NCBI RefSeq assembly: GCF_000374485.1
Contig: NZ_KB894493.1
Location: forward strand, 248,001 to 312,000
Length of the DNA stretch: 64,000 nucleotides
Source: Algicola sagamiensis DSM 14643
Lineage (GTDB): Bacteria; Pseudomonadota; Gammaproteobacteria; Enterobacterales; Alteromonadaceae
Direction of reading: 5' to 3'
A model generated the notes under the pieces. That model was given only the letters and a program-made list of their open reading frames with translations, was not told where the DNA came from and ran no database searches. Below, one piece after another: positions 1 through 10,302 of the stretch. How positions within the stretch are numbered: the stretch's first letter is position 1; every line of letters starts with the position of its first letter. The translations under genes were made by a program, and so were the position numbers.

Positions 1-222
1 AGAACCGGACTTTGGATATTCATTGAGGAGAGCAAAGACTTCCCCATACTCTGTGACTGCCAGCCAAGTGCCCCCGCCATCAGGATCGATGGGATGAAGT
101 GATTCGCCGCGCTTTGTTGAAAAAAGCTCAGGCTTCGTTGCTTGTGCTCGCTCATTGCGCTCATCACGACTAAAACAAATTAACATCTCTTCCTGAGAGG
201 CGAGCCAGCTAATTGTGCACAT
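1..222 (-). CDS. NRDE (TANGO2-like) family protein, N-terminal part
   Basis: Reading the minus strand from ATG at 222 gives an open frame of 74 codons that runs off the window at base 1. It starts MCTISWLAS, contains FSRDERNER near residue 20 and GGGTWLAVTEYGEVFALLN further on. This is the N-terminal pattern of NRDE/TANGO2 proteins: Met-Cys-Thr start, an Asn-Arg-Asp-Glu signature (here Ser-Arg-Asp-Glu), then GGTWL and a final Leu-x-Asn. The initiator-adjacent cysteine recalls N-terminal nucleophile hydrolases. The biochemical role of bacterial members is not settled; eukaryotic TANGO2 has been linked to haem/lipid handling. A purine-rich AAGAG lies about 10 bases before the ATG. The 3' end is outside the window, so full length is unknown. 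Confidence 0.8.
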   Translation of the reverse strand, partial: MCTISWLASQEEMLICFSRDERNERAQATKPELFSTKRGESLHPIDPDGGGTWLAVTEYGEVFALLNEYPKSGS

Positions 223-382
223 AGGCAGCAACTCTTATTTCATCAGGCAAATAGTTCACCTATTGTCGGGTTGTTTCTGCAAGCAATGAAAGATGGCTGT
301 GCAGGCATGGATTGAAACCTTGTAACATTCTAATAAGTGTAGTTGTCACAATATAGAATACCAATCCAGCTAAAAATCATGC

Positions 383-568
383 TCATGGCGTTTGTGGAAC
401 CGCACCATATTCAAACAATATTTGAAGCATTTTAACGTTTTGGTTGGCCATCGCCATTGGAGTACGTTCATGCAGATCTTGATAATGAATATGATCCCCT
501 GACGTTAATTGGCCCAAACGATGTGCAAATTTAACGAGTCGATTGTATGTTTGCTTTGATATTCGCAT
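383..568 (-). CDS. Small hypothetical protein, 61 aa
   Basis: A 61-codon frame beginning MRISKQTYNRLV and ending EYGAVPQTP. I do not recognise a family. The support is a good ribosome binding site: on the minus strand GAAGGAAG stands about 7 bases before the ATG. The protein is basic at its N-terminus and has no membrane segment. It is transcribed toward the NRDE gene (gap of 160 bases), so the two could be co-transcribed, and its 5' end lies close to the rlmI promoter on the other strand. It could still be a chance frame. Confidence 0.45.
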   Translation of the reverse strand: MRISKQTYNRLVKFAHRLGQLTSGDHIHYQDLHERTPMAMANQNVKMLQILFEYGAVPQTP

Positions 569-634
569 CCTGTGCTTCCTTCAAATGGATGAATTGCGCT
601 AAAATACCGCCCTTTTGTAAATTTAGGAAATTCT

Positions 635-1825
635 ATGCCAGCTGTCATCTATCTCAACAAAGGTCGAGAGAAATCTCTACTACGCAAGCATCCCTGGGTG
701 TTCTCGCGTGCGATCAAACAGGTGAAAGGGAAACCTCGCCTGGGTGAAACAGTTGATATTTATGATGCGGATGGTCGCTGGTTAGCAAAAGGCGCTTATT
801 CCCCTGATTCACAAATCCGTGTCCGTGTATGGAGCTTTGAGCAATCAGAAATGATTGACCGTGATTTCTTTATCCGTAAAGTACGCCAAGCGCATCTTGC
901 ACGTAAGGATTTCATCGAACGAGGTGACTTGACGGGATACCGCGTCGTAGCAGCAGAATCAGATGGCCTACCCGGCATCACAATTGACCGATATAACCAA
1001 GTGTTGGTGACACAGCTTTTGAGCGCAGGGTCGGAGCTATTCAAAGCGGATATCGTCGCAGCATTACAAACAGAGTTTCCTGAGCTCTCAATCTACGATC
1101 GTTCAGATGTTGAAGTACGTAAAAAAGAAGGCTTAACCCTGTCGAAGGGCTGGCTTGTTGATCAAGGGCACGCGCCAATTCAGGAAATATCCGAATATGG
1201 TGTACGCATTCAAGTGAATGTCGAAGAAGGTCATAAGACGGGGTTCTATCTCGATCAGCGAGAAAGTCGACGAGTAAGCGGGATCTATGCGCAAGGTAAA
1301 TCCGTTCTCAATTGTTTCAGCTATACCGGAACCTTCTCATTACATGCCTTAAAAGGTGGTGCAAGTCATGTCGAAAACGTGGATGTTTCTGACAAAGCAC
1401 TCGAATTAGCCGCACAAAATCATCACCTGAATGAACACGATGAACAACACGTCCAGTTTCATAAAAAAGATGTATTTAAACTGTTGCGCGAATATCGGGA
1501 TCAAGGCAAAACATTCGATATGATCATCATGGATCCACCGAAATTTGCTGACTCAAAAGCACAACTCAATGGTGCTTGTCGTGGATATAAAGATATTAAT
1601 CTACTTGCCATGCAATTGCTAAAGCCAGGTGGGTACCTCCTCACTTTTTCTTGCTCTGGACTCATGGAGCCTGGGTTATTCCAAAAAATCGTTGCTGATG
1701 CTGCTTTAGATGCAGGGCGTGATGTTTCTTTTGTTGAATTTTTAAATCAAGCCCCCGATCACCCTGTTGCAAGCTTTTACCCTGAAGGGCATTACTTAAA
1801 AGGCATTGTCTGTCAGGTCAATTAG
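635..1825 (+). CDS. rlmI: 23S rRNA (cytosine-1962-C5)-methyltransferase RlmI
   Basis: The 396-residue product matches the length and layout of RlmI, which methylates C5 of C1962 in 23S rRNA using S-adenosylmethionine. An N-terminal PUA RNA-binding domain occupies about residues 1-75, including the [12 protein letters not shown] segment. A linker domain follows, then a Rossmann methyltransferase. The SAM-binding motif [13 protein letters not shown] is at about 226-238, motif [11 protein letters not shown] at 299-307, and TFSCSG at 337-342 carries the catalytic cysteine C340. ATG 635 opens exactly at the PUA start. A TAAAAT -10-like box is at about 598-603. The gene is monocistronic and converges on the chemoreceptor gene. 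Confidence 0.95.
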   Translation: MPAVIYLNKGREKSLLRKHPWVFSRAIKQVKGKPRLGETVDIYDADGRWLAKGAYSPDSQIRVRVWSFEQSEMIDRDFFIRKVRQAHLARKDFIERGDLTGYRVVAAESDGLPGITIDRYNQVLVTQLLSAGSELFKADIVAALQTEFPELSIYDRSDVEVRKKEGLTLSKGWLVDQGHAPIQEISEYGVRIQVNVEEGHKTGFYLDQRESRRVSGIYAQGKSVLNCFSYTGTFSLHALKGGASHVENVDVSDKALELAAQNHHLNEHDEQHVQFHKKDVFKLLREYRDQGKTFDMIIMDPPKFADSKAQLNGACRGYKDINLLAMQLLKPGGYLLTFSCSGLMEPGLFQKIVADAALDAGRDVSFVEFLNQAPDHPVASFYPEGHYLKGIVCQVN

Positions 1826-1850
1826 GGTCTTTTACTCTTTCATGAATGTC

Positions 1851-1951
1851 GCTGCTAGCGGCCTATTTTTCGCGATTTCAGGCCGGATGGAACGCCGTGT
1901 AGTTGGAGCTACAAGAGAGACAAGGCAGTAACGTGGAAAAATAGCCCCAGC
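1851..1951. repeat. Imperfect palindromic intergenic element, about 100 bp
   Basis: Between the convergent rlmI and chemoreceptor genes. Outer arms CTATTTTTC (1863-1871) and GAAAAATAG (1936-1944) are perfect inverted copies. Flanking GCTG (1851-1854) with GGC (1860-1862) pair with GCC and CAGC on the right (to 1951), and a small GTAG/CTAC hairpin sits inside. There is no terminator U-tract. It has the look of a small mobile or REP/MITE-like structured element, but no second copy is in the window. Confidence 0.4.
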
Positions 1952-1952
1952 A

Positions 1953-3374
1953 TTAAGTTTTGAAGAACTTCATGGAGTCAGTTAACTGCCGCGCCTGTTG
2001 TGTCAGAGTATCCGATGTCGCTGCCAGCTCTTCTGAGGCAGATGCACTTTGATGAGAAACTTGCGTGAGGTCATCAATCGAGTCCGCAATTGCAATAACA
2101 CCTGATGTTTGCTCTTCTGAAGCCAAGGTAATTTCTTCGACCAATTGCGCCGTTTCTTGGATCTCTGGCAGCATTTTTTCGAATCCTATCCCTGCTTGCT
2201 CTGCCAGATTGACAACAATTGTTGCTAGTTCTCCGATCTCTTGGCTGGATGCTTGGCTTCGCTCAGCCAACTTTCTCACTTCATCTGCAACCACCGCAAA
2301 TCCTTTCCCTTGCTCTCCTGCCCGTGCTGCCTCAATTGCTGCATTTAGGGCTAATAAATTCGTTTTGTAGGCAATATCATCAATCAACTCGATTCGATCG
2401 CTAATTTTCTTGATTGCATTGGTTGTCTCTGTGACAGACTTCTTCCCGTTCACTGCCTTCTGTGCTGCATTCGAAGCAATCACATTAGTTTTTTTCGCAT
2501 TATCTGAATTTGCAGATATTGTGGCTCGAATTTCTTCTAAAGAGGACGAGGTATGTTCGATATTACTTGAAATGGTATTCGCCCCATGGCTAAGGGACTG
2601 AGCTGTACTGGCAACATCCTGCGAGGCTGATGTGAGTGCTTCTGCATTCGTTTGTACGAGTAGAATCGAGTTCTTTAATTGTGTGATCATATCATTAATC
2701 GCAGAGAGCAGGCGTCCAAACTCATCCTTTCTCGTTGATTTTGCAGAAACATTCAGGTTTCCATCTGCTACTTTCGATATAATCTCGATCGCCTTATACA
2801 AAGGTCGAATTATCACAAGCTGGATCATAAGCAATAAAGTAATGATTAAGAAGATATCAAGAAATAACGCTTCAATAATTGCGTCATTACGCTTCTCATC
2901 CAGGCGCTCAGAGATATGGGCATTCGTTGTTTGTAAGATCAGAGTCCCAACTTTCTTGTCAGATTTATTTTCTCGTTTGAAGTAAAGCGTTTTGATAGTC
3001 AATTCGGGATCTGCAGTTTGCGAATCAGAGACTTTTAATTCCGATCTGTCTTTCTTTAGACGGTTACTTTCTTTCCGGATAGTAAATAGTACGCCCCCAT
3101 CAATATCGAGAATGCTAATTCCTTCTAGATAAGGGCTCGTGATCTCAGATCGAAGTACCTCTTCAACAAGCTCGTGGGAAAACTCCCAAAGGGCGGATGG
3201 AACAGCAAGTTGGACCCGTGCTTGAATATCTTCAACTGCACGGTTTTTTCCTTCATAAAGTTCTAGCTTTGCTCGATGGAATGAAATATAGGCGAACGCA
3301 GAAAACACGATAGATGTAAGTACTATCGTCAAAGAGATTAGTCTAAATGCCAAATTGTGTCTGATATGGATCAT
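1953..3374 (-). CDS. Methyl-accepting chemotaxis protein
   Basis: A 473-residue inner-membrane chemoreceptor. TM1 is at about residues 11-30, a periplasmic sensing segment at 31-165, TM2 ([20 protein letters not shown]) at about 169-189, HAMP at about 190-245, and the cytoplasmic signalling domain runs to the end. The conserved hairpin tip has [19 protein letters not shown] at 336-354 followed by [18 protein letters not shown], the CheA/CheW contact region. There is no C-terminal NWETF-type pentapeptide for CheR/CheB. The periplasmic domain is short, roughly 135 residues, and matches no sensor family that I recognise, so the ligand is unknown. A PilZ protein and a response regulator follow upstream in the same direction, suggesting a small signalling cluster with separate promoters (gaps of 68 and 168 bp). 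Confidence 0.93.
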   Translation of the reverse strand: MIHIRHNLAFRLISLTIVLTSIVFSAFAYISFHRAKLELYEGKNRAVEDIQARVQLAVPSALWEFSHELVEEVLRSEITSPYLEGISILDIDGGVLFTIRKESNRLKKDRSELKVSDSQTADPELTIKTLYFKRENKSDKKVGTLILQTTNAHISERLDEKRNDAIIEALFLDIFLIITLLLMIQLVIIRPLYKAIEIISKVADGNLNVSAKSTRKDEFGRLLSAINDMITQLKNSILLVQTNAEALTSASQDVASTAQSLSHGANTISSNIEHTSSSLEEIRATISANSDNAKKTNVIASNAAQKAVNGKKSVTETTNAIKKISDRIELIDDIAYKTNLLALNAAIEAARAGEQGKGFAVVADEVRKLAERSQASSQEIGELATIVVNLAEQAGIGFEKMLPEIQETAQLVEEITLASEEQTSGVIAIADSIDDLTQVSHQSASASEELAATSDTLTQQARQLTDSMKFFKT

Positions 3375-3442
3375 CCAGCGAGCCGAAAAACCATGAAAAA
3401 CTCGTATTGGAAAGTGTAGACCAATCTGGCGTTTAGCGGTGG

Positions 3443-3745
3443 TTATTCATTCATTTCCATAATTTCAGCGCCGATAATAAAGCAATCCTCGCTCTCTTTT
3501 CCACAACGGATCACTTTGATCACAGCATCCAATGCAGGCACACTATCAATAGAAGACTCTAGTTTTGCACGGAGGCAGGTACCCAGCTCCAGTGGCTCAT
3601 CTATTTCTATCGACATACCTGTTGCACTCAAATCGCGACAAATACCATCAAGCTTCCTGCCTGCTTCGGAGTCCATCACATATAATTCAAGATCGGTATT
3701 GACGATCATTCGAAAAAAATCTCTTTTATCATCCAAGTGCAGCAT
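3443..3745 (-). CDS. PilZ domain protein (c-di-GMP receptor candidate)
   Basis: A single-domain 100-residue protein. The c-di-GMP-binding signature is complete: RDFFR at residues 8-12 fits RxxxR, and DLSATG at 38-43 fits (D/N)xSxxG. The remainder forms the expected beta-barrel pattern ending [10 protein letters not shown]. Stand-alone PilZ proteins transmit c-di-GMP levels to partners in motility, adhesion or polysaccharide export. Lying between a chemoreceptor and a CheY-like receiver, it may link c-di-GMP to taxis or surface behaviour; this is inference from position only. Confidence 0.85.
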   Translation of the reverse strand: MLHLDDKRDFFRMIVNTDLELYVMDSEAGRKLDGICRDLSATGMSIEIDEPLELGTCLRAKLESSIDSVPALDAVIKVIRCGKESEDCFIIGAEIMEMNE

Positions 3746-3913
3746 GCTTTTCTCCGCTAATCACAGATCTCATAGGCGATGATGACATGAAAATTCGTTC
3801 CTGAAAAGTAGTCAGTGCAGTATTCTTTCATAAAAGCGTTTCAATCCCCATAGACATATGTTTTCAAAAAAGGATGAAACACCATTTAAATTTATGACTA
3901 TGCACCACTTCAA

Positions 3914-4339
3914 TTATAGCTGCGGACTCCTCTGACTTTGGCGAACAAAATAATCTATCAAATCGATCAAGTCTGAGATTGAGAATGGTTTTGTGATGTA
4001 CTCATCGCATCCGGCCTCAAAGGCTGTTTGCTTTTCAGCATCTGTATCAAGTCCAGATACCATGATAATTGGGATGTGTTTCGTCTCAGGTGTGTTTTTC
4101 AATAATCGGCAAATATCGTAGCCATTTAATCCAGGCATACAGACATCCAGCAAAATCACATCAGGTTGATGAGCGACGGCATACTCTAAACAAGCAGCGC
4201 CAGAATCAACGTAATTTAAATCAAACCGAGGACTGAATGATGCGCTCAGCATTTCAAAATTGAAATACTCATCATCAACAACAAGAACGCTTGTGAGCGA
4301 TTCTGAATATTCCTTTGATGAAGGGTCCATATGTCCCAT
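3914..4339 (-). CDS. Single-domain response regulator (CheY-like receiver)
   Basis: A 141-residue protein made almost wholly of a receiver domain at about residues 17-132. Visible are the acidic pair D22-D23 in VVDDEYFNF, the phospho-acceptor D65 in VILLDVCMPGLNG, the switch Ser95 in IIMVSGLDTD, and the conserved Lys117 in YITKPF. No DNA-binding or enzymatic output domain follows, so it probably signals by protein contact. No histidine kinase is nearby. Start could be ATG 4339 or the fourth codon (4330), since residues 1-16 are outside the domain. Confidence 0.9.
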   Translation of the reverse strand: MGHMDPSSKEYSESLTSVLVVDDEYFNFEMLSASFSPRFDLNYVDSGAACLEYAVAHQPDVILLDVCMPGLNGYDICRLLKNTPETKHIPIIMVSGLDTDAEKQTAFEAGCDEYITKPFSISDLIDLIDYFVRQSQRSPQL

Positions 4340-4480
4340 CCTTCTTTCTGCTCTATGTAACTGACTTCAAAGTAAGGCCGTCATTCACGACCTTCTGATT
4401 GTATAAGCAGCGGCGTCACTGCTCATCTCCCCCATGTGCTCAACGAATAGCAATAAATTCGCTGAGTTTCAAGCCCCTTT

Positions 4481-7400
4481 TCATGCTTTCACATCCTGAA
4501 TTGCATTGAATATCCGTTTTGCCGATATCGGATATTTTGTTCCGAGAACCTGAGCAAATAAACTCACTCTTAATTCTTCAATCATCCATCTGATCTCAGT
4601 CACATCAGATGGTAATTGAGGTAAATGGGAATATTGACTAGCCAGCTTTTCATAAGCTGCCATCACCTTTTCAATTTCGATCATTTGTAATCGATCACGA
4701 TTGGGGTCAACAGGCAACTTTTCAAATCGACGTTCGATTGCCTGAAAATACCGCAATATGTCATCCAATCGCTCTGGTCCAACTGATGTCACAAACCCTT
4801 TAAAAATGAACGCATCAATCTGATGATTGATATCACCATGCGCCTGGATCATTGTTAAGTCGACACGTCCTTTCATCTTTTTACGGATCCCATGCGCTAA
4901 TGACAATACCTGTTCCACTTTTTGGGCAACCACGAGCATATGATCAGCCAAGTGCATCCGGATCATATCCCTTTGCTGCTGGTAGGATTGTTCATCTCGT
5001 GCAGGAGCCGTATCAGCCAGTAGTGAAAGTGCTGAAGCAAATATACAATCATCGAGCAGATCATTCACATTCCCGAAAGGGTTAAAATACAATCCTAATT
5101 TTGATTTGTTCGGCAAATTTGCTTGTAAATAGCGGATGGGTGACTGTGTATTGATTAAAATTAAGCGTACTAGGCCATGCCGATGAGCCAATTCAGCCTT
5201 ATCTTGCGCATCCATCAGCTCAATCGAGACTGACTTCTTCTGATCAATTAATGCTGGGAATGCTTTGATCTCGTACCCAGCTTGAACTTGTGAAAAAGAC
5301 TCTGGTAATGCTCCAAAATCCCAGTCAATAATATCAGCGCGCTCAATACTGTCATTCGCGACATCTTTAATCGTCTGCTGAACCTGCCCCTCTAGAGATT
5401 GTTGCAAAATAGAAAGGTGACGCCCCTGCCCAACGATTGTTTTCTTATCATCCACAACATGGAAATTGATTTTAAGGTGTTCTGGAACTTGAGACCAATC
5501 CCAAGCATCTTCAGGAATGCTCACGCCTGTCATTCGTCTTAAATGGTTGGCGACCTGCTCTAACAATTTCCCTTGATAAGGTTGTTCTGACAGTTTTTGT
5601 AATACTGCATCCGCATAGTTAGGTGCCGGGACAAAGTTACGGCGAATGGGTTTAGGCAGCGACTTGATCAGTGCAATAATTAATTCTTGACGCTGTGCTG
5701 GAATACCCCAATCAAAACCATCTTCTTTCACTTGATTGAGTAACCCCAGTGGGATTTTAACCGAAACGCCATCAGCCTGCCTACCAGGTTCGAAAGTATA
5801 CACCAGCGGCAGACGCAGGTTGCCTTGCTGCCACACTTCAGGATACGCATCCGATGTGACTTCAGCTGAATCCCGTTTCATGAGCTCTTCCAAAGAAAAG
5901 TCCAAGTAATTTGGCTGTTGTTTACTTTGCTTTTTCCACCAATGGTTGAAGTCAGCCTGATCACAGATGTCTGCCGGAACCCGCGTGTCATAAAATTCAG
6001 CAAGGCTCTCTTCATCCACCAAGATATCCCGACGACGAATTTTATCTTCCATTTCGTGGACTTTCGCAACAAGTGACTGATTATGTTTTAAAAATGGATA
6101 GCGTCCACTCAACTGACCGTTCACCAGTGCTTCTCGAATAAAAATCTCTCGACATGCATGGGGGTCAATCCGCGTATACACAGCGGAGCGCTTTGGAACA
6201 ACCACGATGCCGTAGAGGCTGACTTGTTCAAAGGCAACAACACTGCCCTTTTTCTTTTCCCAGTGTGGCTCACTATAATGACGCTTCACCAAATGATCAG
6301 CCAAAGGCTCAACCCACTCTGGTTTAAAGCGTGCATTCATTCTGGCAAAGAGTTTTGATGTTTCCACCAATTCCGCAGACATCAACCATTTCGGTTGACT
6401 TTTAAACAGGCCAGAACCCGGGAAGATAAAGAATTTACTATTCCGCGCGCCAAGATATTCACCCTGTTTATATTTAAATCCGATATGACTGAGTAAGCCA
6501 GACAGTAATGCACGGTGAATTGAATCCTCATCCGCAGGCTCCTGATTGACCTTGAGAGATAACTCCTGTGCCGACTGAGAAAGTTGGCTATAAATATCCT
6601 GCCACTCACGGATACGAATGTAATTTAAATATTCCGTTCGACATAACTTACGAAACTGAGATCGGCTCAGACTGTCCATCTTCTCGCCAAGATATTGCCA
6701 AAGATTGAGAAAGGCAAGAAAGTCTGATCGGTCATCAAAAAATCGGCGATGCGCTTCATCAGATGCTTGCTGCTTGTCTAATGGACGCTCTCTTGGATCC
6801 TGAATACTTAGTGCACTAACAATAATCATTACTTCTTCAAGGGCGCCAAACTGAGCACCAGTCAGTACCATCTTTGCCAAACGTGGGTCTATCGGTAATC
6901 GAGATAAGCGCTTCCCTTCCTGCGTTAATCGTCGGTTTTGTTGTTTCTTTTGAGGTTGAACAGCGCGCAGCTCTTCAAGCAAGCGTAAGCCATCATTAAT
7001 ATGTCGATTATCTGGCGGCTCGACAAATGGGAATCGCTGAATATCACCCAGACCTAATGCCAACATCTGTAAGATTACGGATGCCAGGTTTGTTCTTAAG
7101 ATTTCTGGATCGGTAAACTCTGGGCGTTGTAAGAAATCTTCTTCAGAATACAAACGGATACAGATCCCCGCCTCAACCCGGCCACAGCGTCCCATTCGCT
7201 GATTTGCACTTGCTTGAGAAATTGGCTCAATCGGCAAGCGTTGCACCTTCGTACGATAACTATATCTTGAGATCCGCGCTGTCCCTGGGTCAATCACATA
7301 ACGAATACCCGGGACTGTCAAAGAGGTTTCTGCAACGTTCGTGGATAGAATGATCCGGCGACCACCGTGGGGATGAAATACTCTGTTTTGCTCCGCAGCA

Positions 7401-8392
7401 GAGAGTCGAGCAAATAACGGTAATATCTCAGTATCTCGCAATCGACGTTTTTCCAACACTTCTGCGGTGTCACGTATTTCACGTTCGCCATTCATGAAAA
7501 TAAGAATATCACCAGGCCCTTCAGCCATTAGCTCATCCACAGCATCGAAGATGGCTTGCAGTTGATCCCGCTCTTCATCCTTTTCTTCATCAATCATCGG
7601 ATGATAACGAACCTCAACTGGATAAGTCCGGCCAGAGACTTCAATAATAGGCGCATCATCAAAATGCTTTGAAAACCGCTCCGGATCAATGGTTGCGGAA
7701 GTGATGATCACTTTTAAGTCAGGACGTTTTGGCAGTAATCGTTTAAGATAGCCAAGGATAAAATCGATATTTAAGCTTCTTTCGTGGGCTTCATCAATGA
7801 TAATGGTATCGTACTGATCCAAAAACTTATCTTGCTGGATCTCGGCCAATAAAATCCCATCTGTCATCAATTTAATCAAGCTGTCTGACTTTACTTTATC
7901 TGTAAAACGGACTTTATAGCCGACATGAGAGCCTAATTCACAGTTCATCTCTTCTGCGATACGGGTTGCAACTGAACGTGCGGCGATTCTTCTCGGCTGT
8001 GTATGCCCGATAAAACCAGAGATACCGCGCCCAACTTCCATGCATATTTTTGGAATTTGGGTTGTTTTCCCTGAGCCGGTTTCACCTGCAATAATGACGA
8101 CCTGATGATCGCGAATTGCCTCAGCAATTTCATCTTTTTTCTGAGAAACAGGGAGTTGTTGAGGATAAGTGACTTTTGGAATGGAAGACGCGCGTTGCTC
8201 ACAAAGTGCAACTGACTTTTCTATTTGCGAGGAAAGAGAAGCCAGCGCCTGAGCCTGTTTGTCAGCATCTTGTTGTTTTTTTAAATCATTAAGCTTTCGC
8301 TGAAAACGAAACTGGTCTTTTTTTAATGCATTTTTAATTTTTAAAGCCAGCACACTGACAGAAATACTCATGACTACCACGTCCCCATCCAA
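4481..8392 (-). CDS. hrpA: ATP-dependent RNA helicase HrpA
   Basis: A 1303-residue DEAH-box helicase, the usual length of enterobacterial HrpA (about 1300). Walker A GETGSGKTT is at 103-111, DEAH at 200-203, the SAT motif at about 232-234, and the QRMGRCGR motif VI further on. Helicase-associated (HA2), OB-fold and the long DUF3418-type C-terminal region complete the protein. HrpA acts in RNA metabolism and in rescue of collided ribosomes in E. coli. The start is uncertain: ATG 8392 or the eighth codon, ATG 8371. The first seven residues (MDGDVVV) are not typical of the family and neither start has a strong Shine-Dalgarno. The gene is free-standing. Confidence 0.95.
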   Translation of the reverse strand: MDGDVVVMSISVSVLALKIKNALKKDQFRFQRKLNDLKKQQDADKQAQALASLSSQIEKSVALCEQRASSIPKVTYPQQLPVSQKKDEIAEAIRDHQVVIIAGETGSGKTTQIPKICMEVGRGISGFIGHTQPRRIAARSVATRIAEEMNCELGSHVGYKVRFTDKVKSDSLIKLMTDGILLAEIQQDKFLDQYDTIIIDEAHERSLNIDFILGYLKRLLPKRPDLKVIITSATIDPERFSKHFDDAPIIEVSGRTYPVEVRYHPMIDEEKDEERDQLQAIFDAVDELMAEGPGDILIFMNGEREIRDTAEVLEKRRLRDTEILPLFARLSAAEQNRVFHPHGGRRIILSTNVAETSLTVPGIRYVIDPGTARISRYSYRTKVQRLPIEPISQASANQRMGRCGRVEAGICIRLYSEEDFLQRPEFTDPEILRTNLASVILQMLALGLGDIQRFPFVEPPDNRHINDGLRLLEELRAVQPQKKQQNRRLTQEGKRLSRLPIDPRLAKMVLTGAQFGALEEVMIIVSALSIQDPRERPLDKQQASDEAHRRFFDDRSDFLAFLNLWQYLGEKMDSLSRSQFRKLCRTEYLNYIRIREWQDIYSQLSQSAQELSLKVNQEPADEDSIHRALLSGLLSHIGFKYKQGEYLGARNSKFFIFPGSGLFKSQPKWLMSAELVETSKLFARMNARFKPEWVEPLADHLVKRHYSEPHWEKKKGSVVAFEQVSLYGIVVVPKRSAVYTRIDPHACREIFIREALVNGQLSGRYPFLKHNQSLVAKVHEMEDKIRRRDILVDEESLAEFYDTRVPADICDQADFNHWWKKQSKQQPNYLDFSLEELMKRDSAEVTSDAYPEVWQQGNLRLPLVYTFEPGRQADGVSVKIPLGLLNQVKEDGFDWGIPAQRQELIIALIKSLPKPIRRNFVPAPNYADAVLQKLSEQPYQGKLLEQVANHLRRMTGVSIPEDAWDWSQVPEHLKINFHVVDDKKTIVGQGRHLSILQQSLEGQVQQTIKDVANDSIERADIIDWDFGALPESFSQVQAGYEIKAFPALIDQKKSVSIELMDAQDKAELAHRHGLVRLILINTQSPIRYLQANLPNKSKLGLYFNPFGNVNDLLDDCIFASALSLLADTAPARDEQSYQQQRDMIRMHLADHMLVVAQKVEQVLSLAHGIRKKMKGRVDLTMIQAHGDINHQIDAFIFKGFVTSVGPERLDDILRYFQAIERRFEKLPVDPNRDRLQMIEIEKVMAAYEKLASQYSHLPQLPSDVTEIRWMIEELRVSLFAQVLGTKYPISAKRIFNAIQDVKA

Positions 8393-8566
8393 TTGAAGCC
8401 CGCCATTTTACTGCGCTTAGCCTACAATCACAACTATATCGTTAACAACTAATTGAAACTTTAGGGGTTTTATTCTGGAGTTCTCTGAAATATGCGCTTT
8501 CAACAGAATCTTTTTAGGCAAAAATAGAGCGAGGACAGTCTTTTCATAGACCGTCCTTCAAGAATC

Positions 8567-9097
8567 TTAAAACTCCTCAGAAGTAAAAATCACACCATAG
8601 TCAACCAGTTGGCAAGAAAAGTGTGTTTGTGTTGTGATATGTAGCGGATAACGACCATCTGTTGGTGTGCTAGTGCTGACGGAGCCATCGCATTCCCAGG
8701 TATTGCCTCGTCTGTCTAGTTGGTAATTTTTCTTAATACGGGATGTTTTATTGCACCCAGGCGCCAGATCGCCTGTGGAGCGGTCGTTCCCTGTTCCGAC
8801 AACAACATATCCGCATAAAGTATCAACATTCCAACGTGAAAGGTCTTTTTCAAACTTTCGACCAATTTGTTTTGCTCGGTCACATACCTCTTTAGGTAGC
8901 CATAAGTCTGATAAAAGAAATTCGACTTGTACTAACCCAGCCATCGTAAATAAGTCCATCTCACAGATTTTTGGAGGATATTTCCCTGAGTCTCTCAAAT
9001 ATTCAATGGACGTAATGTAATTATCCGCAATCGCGGTACTAGATAGAATAGAAGTTGTCGCAAGTAAACAAAGTGCTTGTTTCTTAATATTATTCAT
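8567..9097 (-). CDS. Small secreted hypothetical protein, six cysteines
   Basis: A 176-residue protein with a convincing Sec signal peptide: basic NNIKK, hydrophobic ALCLLATTSILSS, and probable cleavage after the Ala in AIA-DN at about residue 25. The mature part has six cysteines (ICEM, VCDR, LCGY, GCNK, ECDG, SCQL), which suggests three disulphides and a periplasmic or extracellular location. I do not recognise the family. It lies downstream of a 360-bp AT-rich gap and upstream of hrpA, with no obvious partner. Confidence 0.7.
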   Translation of the reverse strand: MNNIKKQALCLLATTSILSSTAIADNYITSIEYLRDSGKYPPKICEMDLFTMAGLVQVEFLLSDLWLPKEVCDRAKQIGRKFEKDLSRWNVDTLCGYVVVGTGNDRSTGDLAPGCNKTSRIKKNYQLDRRGNTWECDGSVSTSTPTDGRYPLHITTQTHFSCQLVDYGVIFTSEEF

Positions 9098-9458
9098 GGC
9101 GTCATACTCGTTTCGTTGTTTTTATAGTAGTAGATGTGCTTTTTTGAATATGAGAACTCAATACAGCTCGGCTACAGTAAGTCAGCTACAAACATTAGTC
9201 AATTTAGGTACATAAATTGTTTGATCATCGTGATTTGTATCAATGATTGAGGAAAGTTAATTACAAAAGAGTACAGAATTGATTTATACGGTCGCGCAGT
9301 CGTTGTCTAATATTAGATCGCATTGGTTCACAACTGAATATACATACCGTGACAGGGTATCAGTTCAGGATATTTTTAAAAAGAAATGATGGCTTCATCA
9401 TGCACTCAAAATCAAGTGATAGAAAAAGCCATAGCTGACCATTAATTTTCAAATCAAC
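9098..9458. other. Intergenic region, nothing identified
   Basis: About 360 AT-rich bases between the secreted-protein gene and the CBS gene. It must contain the promoter of the 8567-9097 gene and the 3' end of the CBS transcript. I see no convincing ORF, RNA gene, terminator hairpin with U-tract, or repeat. Confidence 0.4.
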
Positions 9459-9878
9459 TTAAACCGCGTTTTTAAAGCAGGCATGCAGGTGTATGTCGAT
9501 TGCCTTTAATACATCCGATCGCGTGATTACGCCGACAAGATAACCGTCATCATCGGTGACAGGATAAATCTTCGGTTTATTTTGCAACATCATCTGAGAT
9601 AGCTCGATGATATTGTTGTACGGCTTGACAGCCAGTACTTCCGAATACATGATTTCTGACACCTTTGCTGTGAGTTCATTGTGATAAGTGGACTCCAGCA
9701 TTTTTTCCATACAGTCCTGTTCAGATAAAAACCCAACGACTTTTTTTGACTGATCAATGACAGGCCCACCTGTTTGGTGACTCTGCAACAATCGTTCAAC
9801 CGCTTCTTCTACAGGCATATCTAATGTAAACGTGACTGGTCTGTGATTCATATAATCACTAATTTTTAGAGACTCCAT
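9459..9878 (-). CDS. CBS-pair domain protein
   Basis: Two CBS modules fill the 139-residue protein. The first begins ISDYMNHRPVTFTLDMPVEEA and includes TGGPVIDQSKKVVGFLSEQDCME; the second runs from VSEIMYSEVLAV to YLVGVITRSDVLKAI. Such pairs bind adenosyl ligands and act as energy or osmotic sensors for partner proteins, but here there is no fused effector domain. The frame is open up to an ATG at 9956, but I choose ATG 9878. It is preceded by AAGGGGG four bases upstream, and the extra 26 residues do not belong to the CBS fold and lack a ribosome binding site. Confidence 0.85.
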   Translation of the reverse strand: MESLKISDYMNHRPVTFTLDMPVEEAVERLLQSHQTGGPVIDQSKKVVGFLSEQDCMEKMLESTYHNELTAKVSEIMYSEVLAVKPYNNIIELSQMMLQNKPKIYPVTDDDGYLVGVITRSDVLKAIDIHLHACFKNAV

Positions 9879-10302
9879 AAGGCCCCCTTGTGTTGCATGC
9901 TTCCAAGCCAAATATTCAAAAATAAAACGACGATGTTGAGCATGAATGATTTTCATGAATAGTCATACTAATGATGAAAATATTCTAGCTTTAATTAGCT
10001 GTTTTAAGCCTAGCTTAAATCCTTCATTCTACCTCTTTTATATGAGCGTAAAATTAGCAAATAAACTAATATTTTACTTTTTTGCAACCCTTTGTAATCA
10101 AATGAACTTTAACAAAAAGCCAAATTCAAGCTTTTGACCGACTTTTGCTTGGGTCTCAAATGTGTAAAAGAAAATCAAATCACGCAAAAACCAGCCAATA
10201 CTGACTAGAATTTATGCATTTTTATGCGAAAATTTTATTTCTGCTTCATGACCTGATACCCTGAACGCCGTTTTAAGAAAATCTAGAAAGATAATTTTCA
10301 CT
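9879..10302. other. Divergent promoter region, AT-rich
   Basis: 424 bases separate the CBS gene (minus) from the symporter gene (plus), so both promoters lie here. The sequence is AT-rich with several A/T tracts. I cannot assign a confident -35/-10 pair. A 63-codon plus-strand frame at 9946-10137 is hydrophobic by base composition only and is not accepted as a gene. Confidence 0.4.

Noticed and set aside
547-747. Plus-strand 66-codon frame overlapping the start of rlmI
   Set aside because: Out of frame with the well-supported rlmI gene and without recognisable features.
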